This document shows, piece by piece, positions 10,936 through 18,651 of a stretch of 18,651 nucleotides of DNA. The first letter of the stretch is position 1; every line of letters begins with the position of its first letter. Made by a program: the position numbers and the translations under genes. This stretch comes from Podila epigama (lineage: Eukaryota; Mortierellomycota; Mortierellomycetes; Mortierellales; Mortierellaceae): assembly GCA_015679605.1 (NCBI GenBank), contig JAAAVE010000021.1, positions 30,106-48,756 of the forward strand. Reading direction: 5' to 3'. The notes beneath the pieces were generated by a model. That model made no database searches. It had not been told where the DNA came from and was given only the letters and a program-made list of their open reading frames with translations.

Positions 10936-11642
10936 ATGGTAAATAACAAATATAACAAAAATAGATAGAGTGACTCGACCAAGGTCACTTGGAAATGCAT
11001 GCACCAAATGCATCATATCATTTTCGTGCACATCTCTCACTCACTCACTCACTCATACAAATAACCCCTTACATCTTTCATGATACGAAATAGGATTACA
11101 ACAACCCAGCTAGACCCCTGGCTATTGCGTTTGTTGTCGTCGTCTTCGTCTTTCTATTCCTCAGCTGCTTGCGGCGACGGAGAATCGCCGAGGCAATGCG
11201 TCAACAACAGGCTCAGGAGGCACTCGAAGCGACTCAATATAGCAACACTACCATAGGCATGAACAGCACGGGCAACCAACTTTACGTCTACCAATACCCG
11301 CCGCCAGCAGGTTCCCCTTCGGTGGCATATCAACAGCCTTATGCGTATGCATCAACACCACTAGCAGCACCAGCACCAACAACAACAACAGCATTCTCAC
11401 TGCCCACAACATCGCAAGCATACACATCCTATCCACCCATGCCACAACCCATGCCACAACAACCCTTGCCTCAACACATGCCACAATACCCTCCCCCGTC
11501 TGCCACGTCCAACTCGCCACAATACATCCCTCCACCACAGGACGGGTCAACCTCCACACCTGCAGCAACGGCCTCTGGCAGTGACCAAGATATCTCCTCC
11601 TTGCCTCCTCCACCTCCCTATACACCTGCAGGACCCAAGTAG
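10936..11642 (+). CDS. Small single-pass membrane protein with proline-rich PPxY tail, two exons
   Basis: Model: exon 1 codes only ATG (10936-10938), followed by GTAAAT; intron 10939-11093 ends GAAATAG; exon 2 runs 11094-11642. The product has 183 residues. A short outside-facing N-terminus (MDYNNPARP) precedes a hydrophobic segment at about 10-27, then RRRR at 28-31, which predicts a cytoplasmic C-terminus. The tail is rich in Gln, Pro, Met and Tyr, with MPQ repeats, and ends in PPPPPY (172-177) before TPAGPK. A single membrane span, basic stop-transfer and PPxY tail is the layout of Rsp5/Nedd4 adaptors such as yeast Rcr1 or animal WBP1/VOPP1, but I see no sequence match strong enough to name it. 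The open frame runs back to the acceptor and has no internal ATG before the membrane span, which favours the ATG-only exon. The ATG at 11080 opens a different, short frame. Confidence 0.65.
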
Positions 11643-11678
11643 ACGTTGTAAAGCCACCATGAGAGCTGGCGACGCTTT

Positions 11679-11684
11679 AATAAA
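11679..11684 (+). terminator. AATAAA poly(A) signal of the PPxY membrane protein gene
   Basis: A perfect AATAAA lies 37 bases after the stop codon on the coding strand. It sits in a 298-bp gap between two convergent genes. On the other strand an ATTAAA (plus-strand TTTAAT at 11780-11785) lies about 156 bases past the Elongin A stop and may serve that gene. Confidence 0.5.
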
Positions 11685-11940
11685 TAGCCTCGTGGTCAAC
11701 CTTGATCCATACCAAAGATTGATTACTGCCTCTGGCTTCAATCAATATGTCTGCTTACTGCATCTAAATTAACATCGTCTTTAATCATGCAACACTCATT
11801 CACTCACTTCATGCCTCCTTACTATAAGCAAGACCAAGACCAATTCCTTCGAGCCTGAACCAGCAGGCTGTTGACGGATGGAAGAGTTTATCTCTTTGTT
11901 GTTGTAGTTGTAGTTGTAGTTGATTTGTCAAGTCTGTCTC

Positions 11941-14527
11941 TCACCGCCTGGAAGAAGACGAAGAGCGGCTTGTTGATTTCACCTCGTCCTCCATTGAAAT
12001 CCATCCTGACACAGAATCCTTTTGGTGGTGCTTTAGTTTTTGTTGACCAACATCTTGTTCTATACCATCGTCTTCATCCTCCTCTTCGAGCCAACGGTAG
12101 TCGCCATCATACTTTACTTTTTTATGGGGTTGATTGGACACTAAGCATGAAATAAGCATAAAAAATGTATAAAAGATGTTAGTTCTCGAATTGACCTTGA
12201 AGTGAACATGTAAATATTCTTCATTTTCTCATTCATGTCAAGAGAAAAAAAATGAACGGGAAAACAAAAAGAAATAAGCAGAGTTCCCAACTACCTTCAT
12301 GACTTGAAATGCCACTGTGTTTACCCTTTCTGACTTGACCTTGAGCCGTTTTTTTTAAAGGTACTACTGGTAGGTTATTGTCCGGGCGCAAGAGTTTGAT
12401 TGAATTTGAAGGTGGGAGGATTGGTGAAGTGGGTGACCTTGCTGTTGAATCGTCCGTATGATTTGAATGCCCTGATGAGTGAGTTGGATTGAGCTGTGTG
12501 GAGATGCGGGAGGAAAATCAGTATAGATCAGATTTCCAGAAGAGACCCATGTAAACACATGTGGCGACTATTTTCAATAAAAACAGTACAGCTGTCGTCC
12601 ATTACCTGTTTAAAAAAGTCTGCAATGGCCCCAGGCGCTGTTGCAGGGATGGGTGGGCTGATTTGTGATGTCCGAGTGGGCGACCGAGACCCGCTGTCGC
12701 TTTGCTTTGAGCTCAAGTTCAGCCTCGGGGTGTTCATATACACAACGGGTCGCACTTTATACGAGTACCGTGCTTTGGTAGGTGTAGCTGTTGTTCCTGT
12801 TGTAGGTGTCAGCGCAATTAAGCCTGTCTCCATTGGACCACGGGAGTTGCGTGACGCTATGAACCCTGATGCAGCCTTCCTGCTATTATTGTTATTAATG
12901 GTGTTATGCTGATTCGGAGCAAAAACAGAGTTGGGCGCAATAAGGTGCCGTGAACCCGGTTTGATGCCTGTGCTAATGCTCGAGCTCGTATGGGTTTGCC
13001 CTAGTCGGGGCGCGGAGTGTCCTGTCATAGAGACTGTGGATCGTACAGTACCTCCTGTACTAGCATTGCGAATCTGTGCTGGGATGGGGCCTGTCGAGTA
13101 CATTTGAGAACTATAAACATTACAAAACGAGCCATCCGTAGAATGCTCCAAGTCAGTCGCTCTGTCTTTCAGACGGTCTCATCTCTCCTCCTTAGTCAAT
13201 GGGTATCGATACATGCTGTACTTCAGTTTTCGTTTTTTTTTTGATCCGTGCTTACATTCTCCTGGCTTGCATCCGAGCTTTTTCGAACAATGATTTCGGT
13301 TTCTTGGGTCCTGTATTCGACCATCCAGAGGTTGCTCGGATGGGAGCCTTGGGTAACCTCAAATTTGGGTCGACAATGACACTCCTGCCCTGACGATTCT
13401 TGTCGAGACGCGAATATGACTGACGGAGTTTTGCACCTACTCTTTCAAACTTTTCATTCTCTTCCTGTTTTGCTGTCTGAACCAGGATATCATGATTCAT
13501 GGGTAGATGAAAAAAAAGAGGAGAGAATGTTGAACAAAAATAAAAGAATGGGTCAACATGACATTCAAGTTGCTGTTGTGATGATTTCCTGTCTTTTTAT
13601 ATGTAGACAGGGCAATGCTCTCTTCAACAAAGGATCCTTATTGGAGTACCTCATATATCGCCCGCCAGTCCCCGCTTTGATCATATGTTGGAGATCCATC
13701 CCGCAATGATTTGTATTCTCTTGTTGCCAACGAGTACCAAATTTCTAAAACGTTGCAAATCAGGAGATGTTATTATTTGTCAAGAAAGAAAAAAAAGACA
13801 GGTACGCGAGTTATCACTCATTCCTTTGGTAGTACTCACCATCGGTACTCTCATGAAGTCCCTATATCCCAGATGACGAATAGGTTTTAGTACCACAAGA
13901 CGATCCCCATCCATGGCCCACATTTTCCTTTTTTTTTCATCAAAAATCCATAATCCCAGTACTCTGCCCATGATGGATGGATACCTCCGTATGATCCTCG
14001 ATACGTGCGAGTTGTTCAGCTATAATGTGATAGGGGATAGGAGCAAGTTAGTGAGATGTTCATTTGATTAAAGGAAATGAAGAGGGACGGGGGGTTGTTT
14101 TTTTTTTTTTTTTTTTTGGTTACCGTTACACTTGCGGAGTACGCTTTCGATTAGATAGAATGGTGTAAGTCCAATGTCTTCAATTACTAGACGACAAGAT
14201 CCAAAAGAAGAATAGATAGAGTGCGCAGCGGTTAGGGAGCGATTCAAATCTTGAGGGTGTGAACGGACGACAGGATATTCGTGTTTGCCATGATAAAAAA
14301 AAGCCAAGTCCGCGTTTGAACGGGGGCGATTCATATCACATATTTATCTAAACATAAAGAAAAACGTATAACATACAGTCAATGTATCGTTCGAGGGTGT
14401 TGAGACAAGCCTCCTTGAGTGATGGAACTCTGACAGTTGCTTGGCTCTCATCCTTGTCGCCCAAGAAGAGATTCGACGGATCTGATGGCGCCTCTCCCAG
14501 TCTGTGGCCTATTCCGGAAAATGGCAT
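11941..14527 (-). CDS. ELA1: Elongin A homologue, nine exons
   Basis: Elongin A binds Elongin C and acts in RNA polymerase II elongation and in ubiquitination of stalled polymerase. Exons in transcript order: 14527-14377, 14186-14124, 14019-13985, 13861-13840, 13744-13650, 13476-13256, 13161-12606, 12493-12295, 12140-11941; phases close to 513 residues. Residues 36-45 read SLKEACLNTL, an exact BC-box (SLxxxCxxxL) for Elongin C. Residues 52-80 match the F-box-like part (IEDIGLTPFYLIESVLRKC, then EQLARIED). STDEIW (88-93), W117 and IYE (120-122) follow the family pattern of TDxLW and WRxxY. A charged helix, a conserved-looking SGWSNTGPKKP segment and a long Ser/Thr/Asn-rich tail follow. It ends with KKVKYDGDYRWLEEEDEDD and SRSSSSSRR. 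The 22-nt exon 4 is the weakest call but supplies exactly the missing family residues. The start is the first in-frame ATG before the BC-box; an earlier exon cannot be excluded. Confidence 0.88.
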
Positions 14528-14779
14528 TCGTTTGTTATTTGTCTCACTGCATGGGTGGGTCAGATGGAATCGAATGGTGTGCGTCTGAGTGCGTGTCAGT
14601 GAGTGAGTGAGTGAGAGAATGAGTGAGTGGATGAGGGAGGGAGTAAGGGGGAGAGAGAGAGAGAGAGGATGGGGTGAGGAGAGAGCGCAGGTGATCTTTG
14701 TCAAGAACGAGAAAAAAATTTGTATCCTGCCTGTCTTCTATTATGAATGAAGTGCAAGAATGTACACTAGAATTCATCA

Positions 14780-14799
14780 AGTGTTGCAAGGGCAACACT
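14780..14799. promoter_or_regulatory. Inverted repeat resembling an RFX X-box
   Basis: AGTGTTGC and GCAACACT form a perfect 8-bp inverted repeat around the 4-base spacer AAGG. The core GTTGC-N4-GCAAC (14783-14796) has the same half-sites and spacing as the RFX/Crt1/Sak1 X-box, whose symmetric consensus is GTTGCCATGGCAAC. That match is established motif knowledge; use of the site here is inference. A transcribed hairpin is the alternative reading. Confidence 0.5.
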
Positions 14800-14822
14800 A
14801 ATATTACACCATCTCAATGTGA

Positions 14823-14830
14823 TCACGTGA
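14823..14830. promoter_or_regulatory. Palindromic E-box TCACGTGA
   Basis: The octamer TCACGTGA is a perfect palindrome 107 bases before the TAF10 start. With the preceding A it reads ATCACGTGA, which fits the RTCACRTG core bound by Cbf1-type bHLH factors in yeasts. It could serve both divergent genes. An 8-bp match alone is weak evidence. Confidence 0.4.
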
Positions 14831-14936
14831 AGAGATAGGTTGAACAACAAAAGTTGCATGCTGACAGAGAGTGATCTCACTCACACAGAGACGCATCAAC
14901 TTCAATTCAATACCATATATACAGCCTCGCGTGCCA

Positions 14937-16540
14937 ATGTCTGACGGATCAAACTCAAGTAACAGCACCATCGAGGACACCAACATGGATAGCCCCATGA
15001 ACTCGGCCGGCACATCTGCATCTGCATCTGCTAATGTGAGTGCTGTAGGAACTCCAGCCGACAATGACGTTGACATGAGCCCCTCTGTTGAGGCATCTTC
15101 TACCACCGTCCCTGCAACAACTTCCCCAAACGCTGATAATGCAACAGAGGCAAACAATACTCAGGCGGCGCCTGTGACACAGGAGCCAATGCAGACAACA
15201 GAAAGCAACGGCTCAATAGAGTCGACACCACAACAGAGCACACCAGCCATGGCGACAGTCGCAGATGCTTCAGGACCAGCACAGACCGACAGTGCGCCAA
15301 GCCCCATGTCTGGTGTTATCTCGACAGATACTCCGGCTGATTCTTCGAACTCTATTCAGCCTACAACAGGAACCGCTGCGCCAGTCCAGCCTGTGTCAAC
15401 AACTACAGGATCGACAGTAGCATCAACAGAAGTGGTGCCTCCTTCCACAACATCTACAGGCCCAGCCTCTGTTGCCACCCCCAATGTACAGACTCATACT
15501 CAACCTGCTCAGGATTCACATCAACAGCAGCAACTCCTTCTGCTCCAGAAACAGGCGCAGGCACAAGCGCACCTCGCACAGATCCAACAGGCTCAAGCGG
15601 CAGCTGTAGCTTCAGCGACCACTGCCTCCGTAGCACAACACAATCTCGCCATTGGAGCAGCACTTCAGTCGCGAAAGGAAGAAGAACTCAATCGCAAGGA
15701 CCGGACGTTAGCTGAATTCTTGCCCATGATGGAGACCTATAACCCAATTGTACGGAAGTATATATTTTATTTTATTTTATTTTATTTTATTTATTTTTTT
15801 TGTTTCGTTTATTTGTTTTGGTTATTGAATCCTTACATCCGAGTCATGGGTTTTTGGGTCAATGTCCTATGCCATCTTTGCCTTTTGTGATCCATATCAA
15901 TGGCTGTACCCTTTTTTTTTTTTTTTTTGCTCTCGTTTTTATCTCCCTATAATGTTCATGGTACCTATTGCTGACAGGGCTTATTTTCTATCTTCATTTG
16001 GATATTTAGATCCCTGATGCAGTGACTGACTATTATCTTAGCCGCACTGGATTCGACTGCGATGATGTGCGCATGTAAGTGATTTTTGTAAACTTTTGAC
16101 ATGCATGGAGATATTTTACTTTCTCATTTTTTTTTTGATGTGTAAAATAAACCTCGTTCAAGATACAAAGGTTGTCTAATGGATATATATACTCATAATT
16201 CGATATTTATTTCTTCTCTTCTTTAGTAAACGACTGTTGGCGTTGGCAGCACAAAAGTTCGTCTCGGATATTGCAACAGATGCATTCCAGTATTGCAAAG
16301 TGAGGCAACAGAGCCAAAAACGTACTTCAGGAAAGGTATGTCGACCCATATTTTTATTGTTGAAGGAAAAACCCCATCTGTCATATTTCTTGTTGCTGTT
16401 GTTTTCGAGTGAAAATGTCATCTAAAACAACGCATGTATATTACATTTAGGAAAAGAAATCTGTATTGACTATGGAAGATCTTTCAGACGCCTTGGGAGA
16501 ATATGGTATCAATGTCAAGAAGCCTGACTATTACACGTGA
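14937..16540 (+). CDS. TAF10: TAF10, TFIID and SAGA histone-fold subunit, four exons
   Basis: TAF10 is a histone-fold subunit shared by TFIID and SAGA, pairing with TAF3, TAF8 or SPT7 in the nucleus. Exons: 14937-15749, 16010-16074, 16227-16335, 16451-16540; phases 0, 2, 0 close to 358 residues. The conserved core starts at about 256 (RTLAEFLPMMETYNPI) and continues IPDAVTDYYLSRTGF, KRLLALAAQKFVSDIA, DAFQYCK, then LTMEDLSDALGEYGINVKKP before the stop. This is the full TAF10 histone fold, ending at the C-terminus as in the family. The first 250 residues are Ser/Thr/Ala/Pro-rich and disordered. A Gln/Ala/Leu-rich stretch (about 195-235, HQQQQLLLLQ then QAQAQ) could form a coiled coil. The start is the first in-frame ATG after the divergent promoter. 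Introns are 260, 152 and 115 nt. Confidence 0.97.
15764..15792 (+). repeat. ATTTT pentanucleotide microsatellite in TAF10 intron 1
   Basis: Nearly six tandem ATTTT units start 15 bases after the donor of the first TAF10 intron and run into a longer T tract. No function is apparent. Confidence 0.85.
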
Positions 16541-16587
16541 TTTTATAATTATTATTATTTGGGCATATAATTGAATGTTGGACAACA

Positions 16588-16610
16588 AAATGTTGCTTTT
16601 TGCAACATTT
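16588..16610 (+). other. Perfect 9-bp hairpin in the TAF10 3' untranslated region
   Basis: AAATGTTGC, a TTTTT loop and GCAACATTT form a perfect 9-bp stem 48 bases after the TAF10 stop. In RNA this would be a stem with a U5 loop. Its inner half-sites TGTTGC/GCAACA are the same as in the inverted repeat upstream of the gene. Confidence 0.7.
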
Positions 16611-16638
16611 ATTCTTTCGCGCCAAGACCTAAAAGGAT

Positions 16639-16644
16639 AATAAA
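16639..16644 (+). terminator. AATAAA poly(A) signal of TAF10
   Basis: A perfect AATAAA lies about 100 bases downstream of the TAF10 stop codon, on the coding strand and beyond the hairpin. No competing perfect hexamer was seen between it and the stop. Confidence 0.5.
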
Positions 16645-17373
16645 AATAATGAAACTCGCTGTGGTGCTTCATCCAGCCCATTGATGGTATGATTTGCAGA
16701 TACTTTTTATGTTTTTTTCATTGGGATACGATTCTCCAGATCATTGGGTCCAGGTTTAGGGAAAACAAATGTTCCTGGTGGGAACTGGAGCCTAATTTTC
16801 GGCCAATCAAGAGTGAGGTGCCTGCTGGGAAAATCCAGTCCAACAAAAATAAACCGACTAACCAAGCAAAAAGGAATGGTAGGATAATGTTTTGAATATG
16901 TTTGTGCCAATGGTTCAATGGTTTGGTATAGCACCACGGTACAGCAGTACTGAACATAATTGAGACCATGGACATAATTGTTGTTTGGTAACTTTGTGGT
17001 CCGTTCCTTTGTGTTGCCTCATTACCGCTGGTTAAGGGGAGTACGTGTTTATTTTGAGCGGACCAATCAGCGGAGCCATCAGCCGCCACTCGATTTCCCC
17101 AGTTTCGTAATTGACCACTCCTCATCGATCTTTGCATTCTTATTCGTTTCTTTTCGCACACTTTCTTTCTTTCTTTTTTCTTTTTTCTTTTTCTTTTTCA
17201 TTTCATCTCTTCTTTCACAACTCTCCACTCCACTCTCAACTCTCCACTCTCCTCTTCACTCCTCTCTCACACTCCTGTTCACTCTCACCTCCTGCATCAT
17301 CACTCTGCCTGTTTTCAGTTCCTGACACCAACTTACCATCCACCTACTACACACGACATACATCCACATAAAA

Positions 17374-18060
17374 ATGATGCTTTCCATCTCTCAAGCCATG
17401 CACGCCACCGGCGTCTACGTCAACAGCAACAGCCTCAAGTCCAAGTCCCACATTGTTCGCCCTCACACCCTGTCCATCAAGATCCCAGCTTCCGCTCGTG
17501 CTGCGCTCACCAGCACCGTCAGCCCACCTTTGAGCCCTCCTATGCTCTCTTCCTCAGCCTCGTCTACTACAAGCTTTGAGTCTCTTCCAGAGATCTTCAA
17601 TGCTGTCGAGTATTTCCCAAAGATGAAGACAGCCAAGGGCAAGCCAGCTGCAGGCAAGAAGGCCGCGGCCAAGCCTGTTGAAGTCAAGAAGGCTGCGGTC
17701 AAGCCTGTTGAAGCCAAGCCTGTCTCGGGCAAGAAGGCTACAAAGGCCAAGCCTACTCCAGCCAAGCCAATTGAGGTCAAGCCTGTCGCGGCCAAACCCG
17801 CTCCAACCAAGACTGTCGTCTCAAAGCCAGTTGCACCCAAGCAAATCACCGTCAAGTCGGTCGCAGCCAAGCTCGCGCAGCAGTTCTTCTTCCCCAACCA
17901 GACTCACTTTGAGTGCGTTGTCCCAACTGTGACCTCAGCGACGAGCGTCCACCTGAAGGACTTTCCCGCAGTCCAGGGCGAATTCGCCGAGTATGACCGT
18001 CTCTACAATGCGGACTCGAAGATGACCGTTGATGGTCGTTTCATGGTTCGGTTGCTTTAA
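17374..18060 (+). CDS. Unrecognised lysine/proline/alanine-repeat protein
   Basis: Single-exon frame of 228 residues; I do not recognise the family. Residues 1-68 contain no Asp or Glu but several Lys, Arg and His, with two SPP sites (50-52 and 54-56), then a Ser-rich stretch. Residues about 81-170 are degenerate repeats of KPVEVK / KPVAAK / GKK type, resembling the C-terminal tail of histone H1 or other DNA- or RNA-binding basic tails. The last 58 residues (from about FFFPNQTHFECVV) are mixed and look foldable, ending DGRFMVRLL. Lysine is almost always AAG and Ala/Val codons are mostly C- or T-ending, a bias seen in strongly expressed fungal genes. Two tandem ATGs (17374, 17377) open the frame after an A-rich context. 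A CCAAT box and a C/T tract upstream fit active expression. A chromatin, nucleolar or mitochondrial role would all be guesses. Confidence 0.75.
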   Translation: MMLSISQAMHATGVYVNSNSLKSKSHIVRPHTLSIKIPASARAALTSTVSPPLSPPMLSSSASSTTSFESLPEIFNAVEYFPKMKTAKGKPAAGKKAAAKPVEVKKAAVKPVEAKPVSGKKATKAKPTPAKPIEVKPVAAKPAPTKTVVSKPVAPKQITVKSVAAKLAQQFFFPNQTHFECVVPTVTSATSVHLKDFPAVQGEFAEYDRLYNADSKMTVDGRFMVRLL

Positions 18061-18651
18061 GAATTCCGTCATTTTGTGACTTTTTTCAAATCAAAGCAAG
18101 AAAAAAAATAAGCTTCTTCCCCACTCTCCCACATGTTACCCAAATTCTTTTTTTTTTCTACCACATTCTCTGCATTCAAAATACCAAATATTCCCCCACA
18201 TTCGCATGTAAATCATCAATAAAAAAAAGAACACTTTTTTGTATCATTCTCTTTCTCATTGTCTCTTTTTCTCTCTTGTTTTGCTTCATTGGGTGATTGT
18301 CATTATTACATGATTTTTAATCGATGTAATGTGTGCGTGAGTGGTCAAACATGTTGTTCGCCAGATGAGTGTGAAAAAGAAGAAAGTCCGCCGGAAATAG
18401 AATTTCATTTGCCCACGGACACGACTTTTTTTTTTTTTTGTTGACTCGGTGAGTCTGTGTGTGTGTCTGTGTCAGAGTGAGAGAGGGGAAGATGTCGGCT
18501 CATGCGCTTTCAGTTGTACAAAGAGTCTAGGAACAGGGGAGGAGCCAGGATCTGGACCAATGTTATGTTTGTGTATTTTTTTTTCTTTTTTTTCTTTTGG
18601 CAATAGTGCTACTGGAACAGCAAATGACGACTCATTCCTATTCTCACTCTG
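18061..18651 (+). other. Downstream region of the KP-repeat gene; no gene seen
   Basis: This is T/A-rich 3' flank with several A and T runs up to about 18300. After that it is mixed sequence with a T run at about 18426-18439, a GTGT stretch, and nothing that looks coding on either strand. It may contain the start of the next gene's promoter beyond the window. Confidence 0.5.
18218..18223 (+). terminator. AATAAA poly(A) signal of the KP-repeat gene
   Basis: A perfect AATAAA lies 158 bases after the stop and runs straight into an A tract. A weaker AATAAG lies earlier, near 18109. Confidence 0.4.

Larger units (their letters stand above)
14528..14936. promoter_or_regulatory. Bidirectional promoter between Elongin A (minus) and TAF10 (plus)
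   Basis: These 409 bases separate two divergent start codons. The Elongin A side is purine-rich on the plus strand (about 14590-14690), meaning C/T-rich on that gene's coding strand. The TAF10 side contains a perfect inverted repeat (14780-14799) and a palindromic E-box (14823-14830), listed separately. TATATA at 14916-14921 is only about 15 bases before the TAF10 ATG, too close to be a normal TATA box. No open frame here looks real. Confidence 0.7.
16541..17373 (+). promoter_or_regulatory. Intergenic region: TAF10 3' end, then promoter of the KP-repeat gene
   Basis: The left 150 bases hold the TAF10 3' untranslated region, with a hairpin and a poly(A) signal listed separately. Two CCAATCA boxes lie at 16803-16809 and 17063-17069, the second about 305 bases before the next start, a normal distance for a HAP-type CCAAT element. 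From about 17120 to 17290 the plus strand is C/T-rich (TTTCTTTC and CTCCACTCT units), followed by a short A/C-rich leader. Open frames on both strands across 16690-17370 look like noise. Confidence 0.5.

Noticed and set aside
11080-11260. ATG at 11080 as the start of the membrane protein gene
   Set aside because: It opens a different frame (MIRNRITTTQ) that is short and lacks the membrane span and the long proline-rich tail.
263-11642. The Ras GEF WW domain as partner of the nearby PPPPPY tail
   Set aside because: The WW loop reads YYNQRT, like FBP-type domains that prefer proline-leucine ligands, and closeness on a fungal chromosome is not evidence of interaction.
12496-12912. Plus-strand open frame of 138 residues opposite Elongin A exon 7
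   Set aside because: It is antisense to a coding exon whose frame and splice phases are consistent over nine exons.
16718-17161. Minus-strand open frame of 147 residues with a hydrophobic stretch, overlapping the KP-repeat promoter
   Set aside because: It has no recognisable family, a mixed composition typical of non-coding sequence, and it covers CCAAT boxes and the promoter of the downstream gene.

Overview
The window is nuclear DNA from a filamentous fungus. Genes are interrupted by spliceosomal introns with fungal-type donors (GTAAGT, GTATGT, GTAATG) and TAG/CAG acceptors. Proteins carry long Ser/Thr/Pro/Gln-rich tracts, and the gene set (Ras GEF, TAF10, Elongin A) is eukaryotic. The style suggests an early-diverging lineage such as Mortierellomycota. 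That placement is my inference and is not proved by anything in the window.

Layout from left to right. (1) 263-6358, plus strand: a six-exon Ras guanine nucleotide exchange factor of about 1106 residues with SH3, WW, a helical middle region, RasGEF_N and RasGEF. (2) 7022-10321, plus: an intronless 1099-residue NYN/PIN-fold ribonuclease-like protein whose catalytic domain is interrupted by large low-complexity insertions. (3) 10936-11642, plus: a small single-pass membrane protein with a proline-rich tail ending in a PPxY motif. Its only consistent model puts nothing but the start codon in the first coding exon. (4) 11941-14527, minus: a nine-exon Elongin A gene of about 513 residues, including a 22-nt micro-exon. 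Every splice phase closes and the BC-box is intact. (5) 14937-16540, plus: TAF10, the histone-fold subunit shared by TFIID and SAGA, four exons, 358 residues. (6) 17374-18060, plus: an unrecognised lysine/proline/alanine-repeat protein of 228 residues.

The genes do not form a pathway, as expected for a fungal chromosome. The one arrangement with functional content is the head-to-head pair Elongin A / TAF10. Both act with RNA polymerase II, and they share a 409-bp intergenic region holding a palindromic E-box (TCACGTGA) and a perfect inverted repeat spaced like an RFX X-box. Pyrimidine-rich tracts on the coding strand precede five of the six genes. No tRNA, rRNA, transposon, CRISPR array or viral sequence was recognised. 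I see no clear new biological system. The best leads are the divergent promoter, the fragmented NYN nuclease, the GC-AG intron and the start-codon-only exon.
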